From positions 1 through 43,917 of the forward strand of contig JAJCKG010000020.1 of assembly GCA_020558355.1 (NCBI GenBank): DNA of 43,917 nt. The letters are read 5' to 3'. Below, in pieces: positions 15,680 through 26,028 of this stretch. The stretch comes from a bacterium 210820-DFI.6.37. Its GTDB lineage: Bacteria > Bacillota > Clostridia > Peptostreptococcales > Anaerovoracaceae. A program made the translations under genes and the position numbers. The notes under the pieces are model-generated. The model did no database searches. It saw nothing but the letters and a program-made list of their open reading frames with translations, and was not told the origin of the DNA. Every line of letters starts with the position of its first letter. The stretch's first letter is position 1.

Positions 15680-18069
15680 TTTTCATCCTTTACCAGCACC
15701 TGTTCTAAGGCGTCATCTACTGTACGCAGCAGTACGAATTCCAGCTGTCTGCGCACATTCTTAGGAATATCTTCAATATCCCGTTCGTTTTCCGCGGGAA
15801 GCAGCACCTTCCGAATGCCTGCCCGATGGGCGGCCAGCACCTTTTCCCGGATTCCTCCTACCGGAAGAACTTTTCCCCGCAGAGTAATTTCCCCTGTCAT
15901 GGCAACATCTTTGCGGACTGGAATTCCAGTAAGGGTGGAGATGATGGCTGTACACATAGTAACGCCTGCCGAAGGACCGTCCTTTGGAACAGCGCCTTCC
16001 GGAATATGGATATGCAGATCCTGTTCCTTATAAAAATTATGGTCGATCCCCAGCCTGTCTGCCACAGAACGAATATAGCTGATGCCGGCTTTCGCGCTTT
16101 CCTGCATTACTTCTCCCAGCTGTCCGGTCAGAACCAGCTTGCCGTTTCCCGGCACTACCGTCGTTTCGATAAACAGCGTGTCGCCGCCTACAATGGTCCA
16201 TGCCAGACCGGTGGTAACGCCTACTTCCGCTTCTTCGCCTATGATATCATAGCGGAACCGCTTTTTGCCCAGATAGCCTTCCAGGTTCTTTTCTGTTACG
16301 CGGAAGCTGTCTTTGCCGCCGCTGACGATTTTTCTCGCCACCTTTCGGCAGATATTCGCGATCTCCCGTTCCAGGTTGCGGACGCCCGATTCTCTGGTAT
16401 AGTAATTGATCAGGTCCCGCAGAGCCTTTTCGGAAAAGTGGATGTTCTCCTCTTTCAGTCCATGCTCCCTGACCTTTTTCGGGATCAGATAATCCTGCGC
16501 GATCTTCACCTTATCTTCTTCTGTGTATCCGGCCACATTGATCACTTCCATACGGTCCAGAAGCGGCCGGGGAATCGTGTCAATGGTATTGGCTGTAGTG
16601 ATGAACATTACCTTGGAAAGATCAAACGGTACCTCCAGATAATGATCGGTAAACTCTTTATTCTGCTCCGGATCCAGCACTTCCAAAAGCGCGGACGCCG
16701 GATCGCCCTTAAAATCCGCGCCGATCTTATCCACCTCGTCAAAGAGGAATACCGGATTTTTGCTTCCCGCCTCCTTGATGGACGTAATGATACGGCCCGG
16801 AATAGCTCCAATATAGGTTCTTCTGTGTCCGCGAATCTCCGCTTCATCCCGCACGCCGCCCAGAGACATCCTTACAAAATCCCGGTTGATCGCTCTGGCA
16901 ACCGATCTTGCGATAGAGGTTTTACCCACTCCCGGAGGTCCTACAAGGCACAGAATGGGTCCCTTCAGGCTCTTGGAAAGCTGAATCACTGCCAGATATT
17001 CCAGCACCCTCTCTTTTACCTTTTCCAGGCCGTGATGATCCGCGTTGAGGATCTCTTCCGCTTTTGCCAGATCGATGTTGCCTTTCTTTTCTTTGCGCCA
17101 CGGCAGGGCCAGAATGGTTTCGATATAAGTCCTGCTTACGGAAGCCTCCGCGCTGGCCGGCTGCATCTTGGAAAACCGGTTGATTTCCTTTTCCACCTTT
17201 TCGTGGGTCTTTTTATCCAGCTTGAGTTTTTTCAGCTGCGCGTTCCATTCCTCTACTTCATCTTCCACATCTTCGCTGATCCCCAGCTCTTCCTGAATCG
17301 CGCGCATCTGCTCTCTCAGATAGTACTCCCTCTGATTTTTATTCATCTGGGTCTTAACCTTAGTGGTAATGTCCTGTTCGATATTGAGAATTTCAATTTC
17401 CCTGGCCAGGAAAGAATTCAGCAGTTCCAGCCGCTGGTCCACATCCAGAGTCTCCAGAAGCTGCTGTTTATCTTCGATCTTGATATCCAGATGGGATCCG
17501 ATTAAATCGGCAAAGCGGCCCGGTTCCTCAATCCCCGCGACTGTAGGCAGAATCTCCGGCGCCAGCTTCTGGTTTACAGCCAGATATTCATCAAAGCTGT
17601 TTAAAACAGAGCGCATGAGAGCCTCGGTCTTCGGCGTGATCTCTTCTTCCTCCTGTTCCTGGATTTTGCTGACGGCGCAATTGAAATAAGGCACTTCAAA
17701 AATCACCTCGTCGATTTTTCCCCGGCATACGCCCTCTACCAGAACCCGAATGGAATCTCCCGGCAGCTTGAGCATCTGCTTGATCTTTCCGATGGTTCCT
17801 ATATGATAAAAATCTTCCGGAGTAGGAAGATCTGTGTTTTCATCCTTCTGCGCCGCTAAAAAAATGTACTGGTTCATAACCATTGCTTTTTCCAAAGCGT
17901 TGATGGATTTTTCTCTTCCTATATCGAAATGCAGCACCATATTTGGAAAAACAGAAAGCCCTCTGAGAGGAATCATAGGCAGAGTCATTACCTGTTGGTC
18001 TTCAAAGGCGAGTTCCTTTTCCAGTTCGTCTTTTTCGTCTATTTCTTTTTTATTATTTTCATCTGTCAT
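15676..18069 (-). CDS. lon: ATP-dependent protease Lon (LonA)
   Basis: Cytoplasmic AAA+ serine protease of 797 residues that removes damaged and regulatory proteins. Order: LAN substrate domain (about 30-220), helical region (to about 330), Walker A GPPGVGKT (377-384), Walker B FLFDEVDK, and the C-terminal protease domain with Ser700 in KDGPSAG and Lys743 in GGIREK; the 43-residue spacing equals that of E. coli Ser679/Lys722. The N-terminus is acidic and poorly conserved. AGGAGG stands seven bases before ATG 18069. It follows clpX after 48 bases containing a hairpin. Confidence 0.97.
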   Translation of the reverse strand: MTDENNKKEIDEKDELEKELAFEDQQVMTLPMIPLRGLSVFPNMVLHFDIGREKSINALEKAMVMNQYIFLAAQKDENTDLPTPEDFYHIGTIGKIKQMLKLPGDSIRVLVEGVCRGKIDEVIFEVPYFNCAVSKIQEQEEEEITPKTEALMRSVLNSFDEYLAVNQKLAPEILPTVAGIEEPGRFADLIGSHLDIKIEDKQQLLETLDVDQRLELLNSFLAREIEILNIEQDITTKVKTQMNKNQREYYLREQMRAIQEELGISEDVEDEVEEWNAQLKKLKLDKKTHEKVEKEINRFSKMQPASAEASVSRTYIETILALPWRKEKKGNIDLAKAEEILNADHHGLEKVKERVLEYLAVIQLSKSLKGPILCLVGPPGVGKTSIARSVARAINRDFVRMSLGGVRDEAEIRGHRRTYIGAIPGRIITSIKEAGSKNPVFLFDEVDKIGADFKGDPASALLEVLDPEQNKEFTDHYLEVPFDLSKVMFITTANTIDTIPRPLLDRMEVINVAGYTEEDKVKIAQDYLIPKKVREHGLKEENIHFSEKALRDLINYYTRESGVRNLEREIANICRKVARKIVSGGKDSFRVTEKNLEGYLGKKRFRYDIIGEEAEVGVTTGLAWTIVGGDTLFIETTVVPGNGKLVLTGQLGEVMQESAKAGISYIRSVADRLGIDHNFYKEQDLHIHIPEGAVPKDGPSAGVTMCTAIISTLTGIPVRKDVAMTGEITLRGKVLPVGGIREKVLAAHRAGIRKVLLPAENERDIEDIPKNVRRQLEFVLLRTVDDALEQVLVKDEK

Positions 18070-18088
18070 AATCTGTCCTCCTGATAAG

Positions 18089-18114
18089 CAGGGCGACTTA
18101 ACTAAGCCGCCCTG
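18089..18114 (-). other. Intergenic hairpin between clpX and lon
   Basis: CAGGGCG (complement of 18108-18114) and CGCCCTG (complement of 18089-18095) enclose an inner CTTA/TAAG stem. No T-run follows; the lon Shine-Dalgarno comes directly after. mRNA processing, stabilisation or partial attenuation is more likely than full termination. Confidence 0.6.
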
Positions 18115-18117
18115 GTT

Positions 18118-19395
18118 TTATGCAGTCTCATCGTGCGCTTTTGCTTTATTCTGGTCTACCAGCAGCAGTTTCGGCTCGATTTCTTTGTCGATTGTTTCTT
18201 TGGAAATGATACATTTCCGCACATCTTCTCTTGACGGTATTTCATACATGATATCCGTCATGACATCCTCCATAATGCCCCGCAGCCCTCTGGCTCCTGT
18301 CTTGCGCTCAATGGCTTTCTCCGCGATTCGTTCAATGGCGCTGTCTTCCACTTCCAGCTCCACATCATCCATGGCAAAAAGCTTTTTATACTGTTTGAGG
18401 ATAGCGTTCTTCGGCTCGGTAATAATCTGAATCAGGGCTTCTTTGGACAGCTCTTCCAATGTGACCATTACCGGAAGTCTTCCGATAAATTCCGGAATCA
18501 GCCCATATTTGAGAAGATCCTCCGGCTGAATGTGCTTCATCAGCTCGGACTGTTCCACCTTGGATTCTTTGATCTCTGAATTAAAGCCGATGGTCTTTTC
18601 TCCCATTCTGCGCTGGATCACTTTGTCCAGTCCGTCAAAGGCTCCGCCACAGATGAACAGCACATTCGTTGTATCAAACTGCAGGAATTCCTGATGCGGA
18701 TGCTTCCTTCCACCCTGCGGAGGAACACTGGCCACCGTTCCCTCCAGAATTTTCAGGAGGGCCTGCTGCACGCCTTCTCCGCTTACATCTCTTGTAATAG
18801 ACGGATTGTCGGACTTTCGCGCGATCTTATCGATTTCATCCACATAGATGATACCCTTCTGCGCTTTTTCTATATCGTAATCTGCCGCCTGAATCAGCTT
18901 GAGCAGAATGTTTTCTACATCTTCTCCTACATATCCCGCCTCTGTCAGCGCGGTCGCGTCGGCAATGGCAAAAGGTACATTGAGGATCTTTGCCAGCGTC
19001 TGAGCCAGCAGGGTTTTTCCTGAGCCGGTAGGCCCGATCATAACGATGTTGCTCTTCTGAAGCTCAACGTCATCTCCCGCGGCCTTTTTGCTGTTGATTC
19101 TCTTGTAATGATTGTATACGGCTACAGCCAGCGCTTTTTTCGCGTCATCCTGGCCGATTACATAATCACTCAGTATTTCGGAAATTTCTTTTGGTTTTGG
19201 CAGTCTGTAATTCCTGCCCGCGGAAGCGGCGTGCTTTTCGCTTGCCCGTTCCTCATCCGCAATAATATCCTGACATAAGCCTACACATTCATTGCAGATA
19301 TATACTCCTGAACCGCTGATAAGCCGTTTTACCTGGCTCTGCGGTTTTCCGCAGAAGGAGCATTTTAATTCTCTGTTTTCATCATATTTTGTCAT
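18118..19395 (-). CDS. clpX: ATP-dependent Clp protease unfoldase ClpX
   Basis: AAA+ unfoldase of 425 residues that feeds substrates to ClpP. An N-terminal zinc-binding domain has Cys12, Cys15, Cys34 and Cys37 (CSFC...CNEC). Walker A is GPTGSGKT (121-128), Walker B YVDEIDK; the [11 protein letters not shown] pore-proximal region, and the ClpP-docking IGF loop as IGF in EKTIGFNS, are present. It follows clpP by 12 bases in the order tig-clpP-clpX-lon, the common bacterial arrangement. Confidence 0.97.
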   Translation of the reverse strand: MTKYDENRELKCSFCGKPQSQVKRLISGSGVYICNECVGLCQDIIADEERASEKHAASAGRNYRLPKPKEISEILSDYVIGQDDAKKALAVAVYNHYKRINSKKAAGDDVELQKSNIVMIGPTGSGKTLLAQTLAKILNVPFAIADATALTEAGYVGEDVENILLKLIQAADYDIEKAQKGIIYVDEIDKIARKSDNPSITRDVSGEGVQQALLKILEGTVASVPPQGGRKHPHQEFLQFDTTNVLFICGGAFDGLDKVIQRRMGEKTIGFNSEIKESKVEQSELMKHIQPEDLLKYGLIPEFIGRLPVMVTLEELSKEALIQIITEPKNAILKQYKKLFAMDDVELEVEDSAIERIAEKAIERKTGARGLRGIMEDVMTDIMYEIPSREDVRKCIISKETIDKEIEPKLLLVDQNKAKAHDETA

Positions 19396-19407
19396 AACGA
19401 CCCCCTG

Positions 19408-19989
19408 TTATCTGGATGTGACTACTTTATCGATCAGCCCGTAAGCAGCGGCCTCTTCCGCACCCATAAAATTATCTCTATCCGTATCCTGCTCAATGCG
19501 GTCAAGAGGCTGACCTGTATTTTCACTGAGTATCCGGTTCAATTTTTCCCTTGTCTTTAAAATCCATTCCGCGTGGATCTTGATATCCTCCGCCTGACCA
19601 TTGACTCCGCCCAAAGGCTGGTGGATCATGATTTCCGCGTTAGGCAGCGCGTACCGCTTGCCTTTCGCGCCGGAAGAAAGCAGAAAGGCTCCCATGCTGG
19701 CCGCCAGGCCGATGCAGATGGTTGAAACGTCTGGTTTGATATACTGCATTGTATCGTAAATAGCCATTCCTGCCGTCACGGACCCGCCCGGACTATTGAT
19801 ATAAATGCAAATGTCTTTATCCGGATCTTCCGCTTCGAGGAATAAGAGCTGCGCCACCACCAGGCTGGCCAGATGCTCGTCGATCTGTTCTCCTATGAAG
19901 ATGATCCTGTCCTTTAACAGTCTGGAATAAATGTCATAGGACCGTTCTCCTCTGCTTGTCTGTTCAATTACATAAGGGACTAATGCCAT
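19408..19989 (-). CDS. clpP: ATP-dependent Clp protease proteolytic subunit ClpP
   Basis: Serine peptidase of 193 residues forming the tetradecameric chamber. The catalytic triad is visible: Ser98 in [11 protein letters not shown], His123 in IMIHQPLGG, Asp172 in DTDRDNF. The N-terminal axial loop [20 protein letters not shown] is intact, so a processive ClpP1-type subunit is expected. It lies between tig and clpX, about 116 bases after tig. Confidence 0.97.
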   Translation of the reverse strand: MALVPYVIEQTSRGERSYDIYSRLLKDRIIFIGEQIDEHLASLVVAQLLFLEAEDPDKDICIYINSPGGSVTAGMAIYDTMQYIKPDVSTICIGLAASMGAFLLSSGAKGKRYALPNAEIMIHQPLGGVNGQAEDIKIHAEWILKTREKLNRILSENTGQPLDRIEQDTDRDNFMGAEEAAAYGLIDKVVTSR

Positions 19990-20105
19990 TGCGTAAAATC
20001 CTCACTTTCTTTTTTCATAATGAGAATGAAAAGCCTGGCCTCAGACTTTCCATCTCATTATCATTATTCACCGTTTTTCTTTACTTCAAACATAGACGGC
20101 GGATC

Positions 20106-21389
20106 TTATTTAATCACTGCCTGTTCATACATAAAGTCAAGGGCTTTTTTAACGCGGATGTCCTTTTCAATAAATCCCATATTCTGAACACCCAGCATTT
20201 CCCGGATCTTATCCGCGTCCAGCTTGTACTGGATGGCCATCAGTTCGATTTCCTTATCCAGATCCTCTTTGGAAGCCTGGATATCTTCCGCGTCAGCAAC
20301 CGCGCTTACCAGCATTCTTGTCTTGACCTGTCTGTACGCGTCCTCTCTCATTTCATCCCGGAATTCCTCAGGCTTTTTGCCCAGATATTCAAAGTACTGC
20401 TGCAGGCTCATTCCCTGTCCTCTGAGCTGCTGGTCGAATTCGTTCATTTTATTTGTAATCTCATCTTCAACCATAACATCCGGAACATCGATGTCATTTG
20501 CCTCGTATACTTTTTCCAGAATAGAGTTCTTCATCTGGCTTTCCGCTTTCGCGGCCGCGGCCTTCTTCAGATTTTCTTCTGTATCCTTTTTCAGTTCTTC
20601 CAGAGTATCGCATTCGCTGATATCCTTCGCGAAATCATCGTTTAACTCAGGAAGCTCTTCTTCTTTGATTTCATGTACCTTACACTTAAATACGGCTTCC
20701 TTTCCCGCCAGATCTTCGGAATGATACTGCTCAGGGAAGGTTACGTTTACATCTTTTTCAGCGCCTGGCTCTACTCCGATCAGCTGTTCTTCAAAGCCCG
20801 GAATAAAGGTGCCGGATCCCAGCTTCAGCGGCTGGCGTTCCGCTGTACCGCCCTCAAACTGAGTATCGCCTACCCAGCCCTCGTAGTCGATCAGAACCGT
20901 ATCGCCTTCCTTGGCCGGACGTTCAACAAGAACCATCCTGGAATTTCTCTTTTGCAGGTTTTCCAGTTCCTTTTCAACATCCTCAGCAGTTACTTCATCG
21001 CTTACTTTTTCGATTTCAACGCCTTTGTAGTCTTTTACTTCGACTTCCGGATAAACAGGAACGGTCAGTGTTACAGTAAAGCCCTGACCCTTTTCCAGTC
21101 CGCCGAAATCCGCTGACGGACGATCGATTACTTCCAGCTTCAGTTCATCGATAGCCTGAGGATACGCGTCCGCGAACAGATCATTTACCGCGTCTTCAAA
21201 GAAGATTCCTTCTCCATAGTGCTTTTCGATAATGCCGCGGGGCGCCTTGCCCTTTCTGAAGCCATCCACACTGAATTTGTGTTTTGTAGCCTTGTACGCT
21301 TTAATCTGAGCCTGTTCGAACTCTTCTGCCGTAAATTCCATTGAGAATTTAACATTATTTTTTTCTTTTGAGATAAATGTTGCCTTCAT
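20106..21389 (-). CDS. tig: Trigger factor
   Basis: Ribosome-bound chaperone of 427 residues with peptidyl-prolyl isomerase activity. Three domains: N-terminal ribosome-binding domain with GFRKGKAPRGIIEKHYG (the G-F-R-x-G-x-x-P signature), PPIase domain beginning near EGDTVLIDYEGWVGDTQFEGG and containing IPGFEEQLIG, and a C-terminal helical domain. The longest frame begins at 21470, but ATG 21389 (MKATFISKEKNN) has AGGAGG ten bases upstream and matches the family start. It is the first gene of the tig-clpP-clpX-lon run, with its own promoter. Confidence 0.96.
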   Translation of the reverse strand: MKATFISKEKNNVKFSMEFTAEEFEQAQIKAYKATKHKFSVDGFRKGKAPRGIIEKHYGEGIFFEDAVNDLFADAYPQAIDELKLEVIDRPSADFGGLEKGQGFTVTLTVPVYPEVEVKDYKGVEIEKVSDEVTAEDVEKELENLQKRNSRMVLVERPAKEGDTVLIDYEGWVGDTQFEGGTAERQPLKLGSGTFIPGFEEQLIGVEPGAEKDVNVTFPEQYHSEDLAGKEAVFKCKVHEIKEEELPELNDDFAKDISECDTLEELKKDTEENLKKAAAAKAESQMKNSILEKVYEANDIDVPDVMVEDEITNKMNEFDQQLRGQGMSLQQYFEYLGKKPEEFRDEMREDAYRQVKTRMLVSAVADAEDIQASKEDLDKEIELMAIQYKLDADKIREMLGVQNMGFIEKDIRVKKALDFMYEQAVIK

Positions 21390-21431
21390 TAATTTATATC
21401 CTCCTAAATAATCAACACATAAGTGCATATT

Positions 21432-21460
21432 ATTATATATCTTTTCCTTTAAAAAGTAAA
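21432..21460 (-). promoter_or_regulatory. tig promoter
   Basis: Minus strand -35 TTTACT (21455-21460), 17-base spacer, perfect -10 TATAAT (21432-21437), about 42 bases before the tig start. Confidence 0.65.
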
Positions 21461-21468
21461 GAAAAATC

Positions 21469-21518
21469 AAAAAAGGAACCGTTTATTGCCCAAAAATGTG
21501 CTTAAACCGTCCTTTTTT
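21469..21518 (-). terminator. Terminator of the CYTH gene
   Basis: GGACGGTTTA (complement of 21503-21512) pairs, with one mismatch and a wobble, with TAAACGGTTCC (complement of about 21475-21485), followed by TTTTTT on the minus strand. The mirror orientation also has a T-run (21513-21518). Confidence 0.65.
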
Positions 21519-21542
21519 CTCTCTTATGCCAGAATTTCCTGC

Positions 21543-22157
21543 TTATCTTTCACCTAAAAGCTCCAGCCCGCGATAAAATTTGCTCCGCTTTTCCGATACC
21601 AGACCGTATTTATCCATGATTTTCTGACCGATCTTCAGAAGGTCATCCTGCTCACCGGAAAACAATTCGATCTCCACCTCACAGATTGGACGCGAGCCTT
21701 TTTCTGTCGCGATGGTGCCGCCGTCTATAGAAACCTCCAGAATGCTGATCTGCGTATCGATGCGGAATCTGCGCCGCTCAGTCTGCGTCTCCATGATGGG
21801 ACGCAGAGGCTTTCCGCCGATAATTTGAATCAGATCGCGTCCAATATCGCTTTCTTCAAAAGTCACCGGATTTGGATGGGTATCAATAACCGGAACGTTG
21901 ATCTCCTCCCTCGTATGGAGCGCTCCTTCATTTTTTCCGCCCCACTTAAGAGAAGCGATGAGCCGGTCGCCTTCGCTTCGCACCCGATAAGCCATATCGT
22001 TTCTGCACAGGTCATAATCGGCAGTATCAAAATAGGTTGCCTTCATAAAAACCGTTTCTCTGGTTTCCGGTTCTTCCATTTTTTTCAGCTCTTCGTCTTC
22101 CCAGATGCGCATTGCTGTCTCTTTGCTGTTAATTGCATATTTTAATTCAATTTCCAT
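21543..22157 (-). CDS. CYTH domain protein (triphosphate tunnel metalloenzyme)
   Basis: Protein of 204 residues that begins MEIELKY, the ExExK metal/triphosphate signature of the CYTH superfamily. Alternating charged strands lining a tunnel follow: YRVRSEGDRLIASLKWGG, HTREEINVPV, RRRFRIDTQISILEVSIDGG, ICEVEIELFSG and SEKRSKFYRG. Bacterial relatives include inorganic triphosphatases and thiamine-triphosphatase-like enzymes; the substrate is not predictable here. It is a monocistronic unit between yjiH-type and tig genes, with a recognisable promoter and terminator. Confidence 0.88.
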   Translation of the reverse strand: MEIELKYAINSKETAMRIWEDEELKKMEEPETRETVFMKATYFDTADYDLCRNDMAYRVRSEGDRLIASLKWGGKNEGALHTREEINVPVIDTHPNPVTFEESDIGRDLIQIIGGKPLRPIMETQTERRRFRIDTQISILEVSIDGGTIATEKGSRPICEVEIELFSGEQDDLLKIGQKIMDKYGLVSEKRSKFYRGLELLGER

Positions 22158-22216
22158 AAAGATTCCCTTTTCAACTGTTAAAACTACTTAATCTGCTTAA
22201 AACATGTACGGTTAGC

Positions 22217-22245
22217 ATAATATCACCTTATGGCGAAAATAGCAA
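22217..22245 (-). promoter_or_regulatory. Candidate promoter of the CYTH gene
   Basis: Minus strand -35 TTGCTA (22240-22245), 17-base spacer, -10 TATTAT (22217-22222), about 60 bases before the CYTH start. Confidence 0.5.
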
Positions 22246-22255
22246 GCATAAAATT

Positions 22256-22289
22256 CAGGAGACAGCTCCGGATTCCGGTCTGTCTCCTG
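22256..22289 (-). terminator. Terminator downstream of the YjiH-type gene
   Basis: CAGGAGACAG (complement of 22280-22289) pairs perfectly over ten bases with CTGTCTCCTG (complement of 22256-22265), with an inner CCGG/CCGG stem. The trailing AATTTTAT is a weak T-run, so efficiency is uncertain. Confidence 0.65.
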
Positions 22290-22341
22290 TTTATGGGCAA
22301 TACAAAAATGCTGAATAAAATAAAGTAAATCGAATAATATC

Positions 22342-23709
22342 TTAAAAAATCAAATGTGCCAGCGGGCAGACAATGATCAGGCTGATGATGGTTCTTTCCA
22401 GGAAGAGAACAAACAGCTCCCACAATTTCACTGGAAGCTTGGAGCCCAGAATCAGACCGCCAACTTCAGATAAGTAAATCAGCTGTGTTACTGATACAAC
22501 CGCTACAACAAATCTGGTTAATTCACTGGTGATACCCTCCGCCGCAATGATGGAAGGAGTAAACATGTCTGTAAAGCCTACAATCATAGTCTTAGACGCT
22601 TCCGCTGCCTCAGGAAGCTGCAGCAGCTCCAGAAGCGGCATGAACGGCTTTCCTAAAATTTCGAAAACCGGAGTATTGTTAGCCAGCAGCAGCGCGATGG
22701 TACCGATGGCCATAACTGTCGGCAGGATGCCAAACCACATGCCAACCGCGTTTTTCACACCATTTTCCAGGAACTGTCCGATTCCCTTGTGACCCTTCGC
22801 TCTTGTCAGCGCCAGGTCCATACCGTAATCCACAGAGGATTTGTACTGTTCAGGGACCGTTTCCGGCATAGCTTTTCCCTCTACCAGGTATGTATCCTTC
22901 TTCAGGGAAAGCGGCGGTATCCGCGGCAAAACAATCGCGCAGACAACACCAACCAGACAGATGATCAGATAGTAGATACCGAAGTATTCCATCAGACCTA
23001 CCTGAGCCAGCACTACGATACTGAAGGTAATGGATACCGCAGAAAAGGTCGTTGAAATAATCGACGCTTCCCTTGCGGAGTAGTATCCGCCTTCGTACTG
23101 ATTGCAAGTAAGCATAACGCCTAAGGTACCGTCGCCGATCCAGGATGTGATACAGTCAACCGCAGCCCGGCCCGGAACCTTGAATAAAGGACGCATCACC
23201 TTAGTCAGCAGCGCTCCCACAAATTCCAGCAGACCAAAGTCTAAAAGCAGCGGCAGCAGCAGTCCGGCAATGGCGAAGATCAGTACCAGCACGGTTTCCA
23301 GATCATAGAGGATGAAGCCGCCCGCCCCTCCTTCTGTGATCATATGAGCAAACCCGGTATCGTCATCTCCGGCGCGGATGCCCGCGTAAGTCATAATAAT
23401 GAACACCGCTCCTATGATTCGGATGACCACCCACACCGGAGTTGTGGCGAAGGTGTCATTGATCAGCGGATGCTCGGTAATAAATTTCGGTTTAAAAAGC
23501 GCAATAAAGGACATAATTGCTGAAATCGCTACAATAATAACACACAGAAGCGGCAGAATGTTTACCATTACCGCGCCCAGCTTGTCCGCTAAAATCTTAA
23601 CGCAAATCGTCCAGCTTCCATCGTATTTAACAGGTATCATAAAGAGAATAATACCGACAATAGAAGGGATCAGGAACTTGGCAATAAGCCCACCTCTTTT
23701 TGTTTCCAT
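22342..23709 (-). CDS. YjiH family membrane protein (nucleoside-recognition Gate domain)
   Basis: Protein of about 455 residues with roughly eleven hydrophobic segments and the Gate/nucleoside-recognition fold: DCITSWIGDGTLGVMLTCNQYEGGYYSAREASIISTTF region in the centre (key residues W-I-G-D and Y-E-G-G-Y-Y-S-A-R-E-A), then IVGFTDMFTPSIIA near the C-terminus. The start is ATG 23709 (METKRGGLIAKFL), with GAGGA seven bases upstream, rather than 23763. It is the last gene after argF-arcA-arcC; a hairpin separates it from arcC. YjiH proteins are putative transporters without a fixed substrate. Its position where arcD is normally found makes arginine/ornithine movement a reasonable guess only. Confidence 0.82.
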   Translation of the reverse strand: METKRGGLIAKFLIPSIVGIILFMIPVKYDGSWTICVKILADKLGAVMVNILPLLCVIIVAISAIMSFIALFKPKFITEHPLINDTFATTPVWVVIRIIGAVFIIMTYAGIRAGDDDTGFAHMITEGGAGGFILYDLETVLVLIFAIAGLLLPLLLDFGLLEFVGALLTKVMRPLFKVPGRAAVDCITSWIGDGTLGVMLTCNQYEGGYYSAREASIISTTFSAVSITFSIVVLAQVGLMEYFGIYYLIICLVGVVCAIVLPRIPPLSLKKDTYLVEGKAMPETVPEQYKSSVDYGMDLALTRAKGHKGIGQFLENGVKNAVGMWFGILPTVMAIGTIALLLANNTPVFEILGKPFMPLLELLQLPEAAEASKTMIVGFTDMFTPSIIAAEGITSELTRFVVAVVSVTQLIYLSEVGGLILGSKLPVKLWELFVLFLERTIISLIIVCPLAHLIF

Positions 23710-23756
23710 AATTATTTCCTCGTTTCTAGTCGTAAGTATCACCCATATTATAGAGC

Positions 23757-23798
23757 AACGCAAACTCTACCCTTATGGAAAAGAGTAAAGCTTGCGTT
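23757..23798 (-). other. Long hairpin between arcC and the YjiH-type gene
   Basis: AACGCAAGCTTTAC (complement of 23785-23798) pairs with GTAGAGTTTGCGTT (complement of 23757-23770) over about fourteen positions with G-U pairs. No T-run follows on the minus strand. It could reduce read-through or mark an RNA processing site that lowers expression of the distal membrane gene. Confidence 0.6.
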
Positions 23799-23805
23799 TG
23801 TTAAA

Positions 23806-24750
23806 TTAATTAAATGTTAATACTGTTCCTGTCTTTCCATCCAGCGCTTCTACTGCTTTATCCAGTGAAGTGATGATGGCTTTTTTCTGAGGAAAAGCTC
23901 TTACGAATTTCATAGCGGCCTCAACCTTAGGAAGCATGCTTCCCGCGGCAAAGTGGCCTTCTTCTCTGTATTGAGCGGCTTCCGCCAGAGAAATGTGGTC
24001 CAGATTTTTCTGATCCGGTTTGTTGAAATTGATAGCGACTTTTTCTACCTCTGTCAGGATCATCAGAACATCCGCGTCCACCTGCTCCGCCAGCAGCTCC
24101 GCGGCAAAGTCCTTATCAATAACGGCAGCAGTACCTTCTAATGTACCGTCGGGCCGTTCAATCACAGGAATACCGCCGCCGCCGCAAGTGATTACGATGG
24201 TGGAGTCCCACAGCTGCTTTACAGCGTCAATTTCTACGATTTTTCTAGGCAGCGGAGAAGCCACAACTCTTCTGTAGCCTCTTCCGGCGTCTTCCCGCAT
24301 GGTATATCCCTTCTCATCCTCCAGCGCCTTTGCTTCCGCTTCGGAATAGAACGGGCCGATAGGCTTTGTCGGATTCTTGAAAGCCGGGTCGTTTTCTTCT
24401 ACGATCATCTGTGTCGCCACAGTTACCACCGGAATGTTGCGGTTGGTCTTGTTCAGCGCGTATTTCAGGCACTGCTGGATGTGATATCCGATATATCCCT
24501 GAGACATGGCGCCGCACACATCAAAAGGCATTGCCGGTGTTACTTCCTTCGCGGCTTCGGATGCCATAACGATTCTTCCTACCTGCGGACCATTTCCGTG
24601 AACAACAGCGATTTCATATCCGTTTTCGCTGATTTCCGCAATGTGTTCGCATGTTTTGCGGACAACGGCAAGCTGCGCTTCCGCGGTAGCTTCACCTTTG
24701 CCGGACTGCAGCGCGTTTCCGCCCAGAGCGATTACAATTTTCTCCTTCAT
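23806..24750 (-). CDS. arcC: Carbamate kinase
   Basis: Final step of the arginine deiminase pathway: carbamoyl phosphate + ADP gives ATP, CO2 and ammonia. Protein of 314 residues of the amino acid kinase fold: IALGGNALQ (7-15), VVHGNGPQVG (48-57), PFDVCGAMSQGYIGYH (75-90), and VITCGGGGIPV-type glycine loop followed by VIDKD. Length is normal. It follows arcA after 34 bases with its own ribosome-binding site. Confidence 0.96.
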   Translation of the reverse strand: MKEKIVIALGGNALQSGKGEATAEAQLAVVRKTCEHIAEISENGYEIAVVHGNGPQVGRIVMASEAAKEVTPAMPFDVCGAMSQGYIGYHIQQCLKYALNKTNRNIPVVTVATQMIVEENDPAFKNPTKPIGPFYSEAEAKALEDEKGYTMREDAGRGYRRVVASPLPRKIVEIDAVKQLWDSTIVITCGGGGIPVIERPDGTLEGTAAVIDKDFAAELLAEQVDADVLMILTEVEKVAINFNKPDQKNLDHISLAEAAQYREEGHFAAGSMLPKVEAAMKFVRAFPQKKAIITSLDKAVEALDGKTGTVLTFN

Positions 24751-24784
24751 TTAATTTATCTCCTAAAATCATTTCTATTACTAT

Positions 24785-26005
24785 TTACAGGTCGTCTCTG
24801 TTAACCGGGCAGCTCATACATCTTGGGCCGCCTCTTCCTCTGGAAAGCTCAGAGCTTGGCATGGTAATAACCTTGATGCCTTTCTTTTCCAGCAGGTCGT
24901 TTGTAACGTAGTTTCTCTCATAGGTGATTACTGTAGCAGGCGCGATAGCCAGGGTATTGGAACCGTCGTTCCACTGCTCTCTCTGTGCCGCCATCGGATC
25001 GTCACCGCCGCAGCGGATCAGCTCTACTGCCGGAAGCTTCAGCTCAGAGCTAAGAATATCTTCCAGCTCTCCCTGCATGCTTTCGAAATGCGCCTTTCCA
25101 TCCGGATTCAGTGTAATTTCATACATCTGCAGCGGTCCTTCGATTTCCGGATGGATCGTGAATTTATCATAATCCACCATGGTAAATACGGTATCCAGAT
25201 GCATAAACGCTCTGCTCTTTGGAATATCGAATACCAGGATCTTCTTGAATGTGGATTCTTTCAGAAGATTTTCCGCAAAACGTTCAATTCCTGCCGCGGT
25301 CGTTCTCTGAGAAAGACCGATCGCTACGATATCTTTGGAGAGAACTAATACGTCTCCGCCTTCGATGGAGTATTCGTGGTCATAGTCATACCACAGGTGA
25401 GAACCTTCCGGCGCGAAGTCCTTATTGTACAGATACATATAACGGAGCAGCAGCGCTTCTCTTCTTCTTGCCTGTGTGCTCATGTGATGCACGTTGAGAC
25501 CGTTTCCGACACACGCGCCCGGGTCTCTTGTGAAATACAGGTTTGGCATCGGGTCTGTATAGTAAGGATATCCGGAAGCGATATAGCTTGCCAGAGAGCC
25601 CTTGTTCTTTACTTCGATCTCTTCTTTTTTGATACCGGAAATCACCTTTTCAACCAGCTGCTTTGACGGCATTGCCAGCAGATAGTCTTTGATGGCTTCT
25701 TCCGCTTCGCGGGAATACAGTCCGCTCTCAGCGACAAAATCGTTGACAAAGCTCTTTTTAACCTCATCTGTTGCCAGAGCTTTCGCGGTTTCATCCACAT
25801 AGTAGATAACCTCTACACCGTTTTCTCTCAGCAGCTCCGCAAAACGATCGTGCTCCTGCTGGGCGATCTTCAGATATGGGATATCGTCAAAGAGAAGTCT
25901 TTCAAAGTTGTCCGGTACCAGACCTTCGATTTCTCCGCCCAATCTGTGAAGCAGAACTTTATTTAATTTTCCTATTTCAGAGTAATTATTAATTCCGGGT
26001 TTCAT
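24785..26005 (-). CDS. arcA: Arginine deiminase
   Basis: Hydrolyses arginine to citrulline and ammonia. Protein of 406 residues of the guanidino-group-modifying fold: LYFTRDPGACVG (substrate loop), EGGDVLVLS, HLDTVFTMVD with the catalytic His, and the terminal GGPRCMSCPV carrying nucleophile Cys396. All expected active-site residues are visible. The longest frame begins with GTG at 26011, but AGGAGG six bases before ATG 26005 and the MKPGINNYSEIGKL start common to the family favour the latter. It is the middle gene of argF-arcA-arcC. Confidence 0.96.
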   Translation of the reverse strand: MKPGINNYSEIGKLNKVLLHRLGGEIEGLVPDNFERLLFDDIPYLKIAQQEHDRFAELLRENGVEVIYYVDETAKALATDEVKKSFVNDFVAESGLYSREAEEAIKDYLLAMPSKQLVEKVISGIKKEEIEVKNKGSLASYIASGYPYYTDPMPNLYFTRDPGACVGNGLNVHHMSTQARRREALLLRYMYLYNKDFAPEGSHLWYDYDHEYSIEGGDVLVLSKDIVAIGLSQRTTAAGIERFAENLLKESTFKKILVFDIPKSRAFMHLDTVFTMVDYDKFTIHPEIEGPLQMYEITLNPDGKAHFESMQGELEDILSSELKLPAVELIRCGGDDPMAAQREQWNDGSNTLAIAPATVITYERNYVTNDLLEKKGIKVITMPSSELSRGRGGPRCMSCPVNRDDL

Positions 26006-26028
26006 AAACACCCTCCTCTCATTTCCTC

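Noticed and set aside
15826..17505. 559-codon open frame on the plus strand
   Set aside because: Complete antisense shadow of lon, rich in Phe, His and Arg with no recognisable family.
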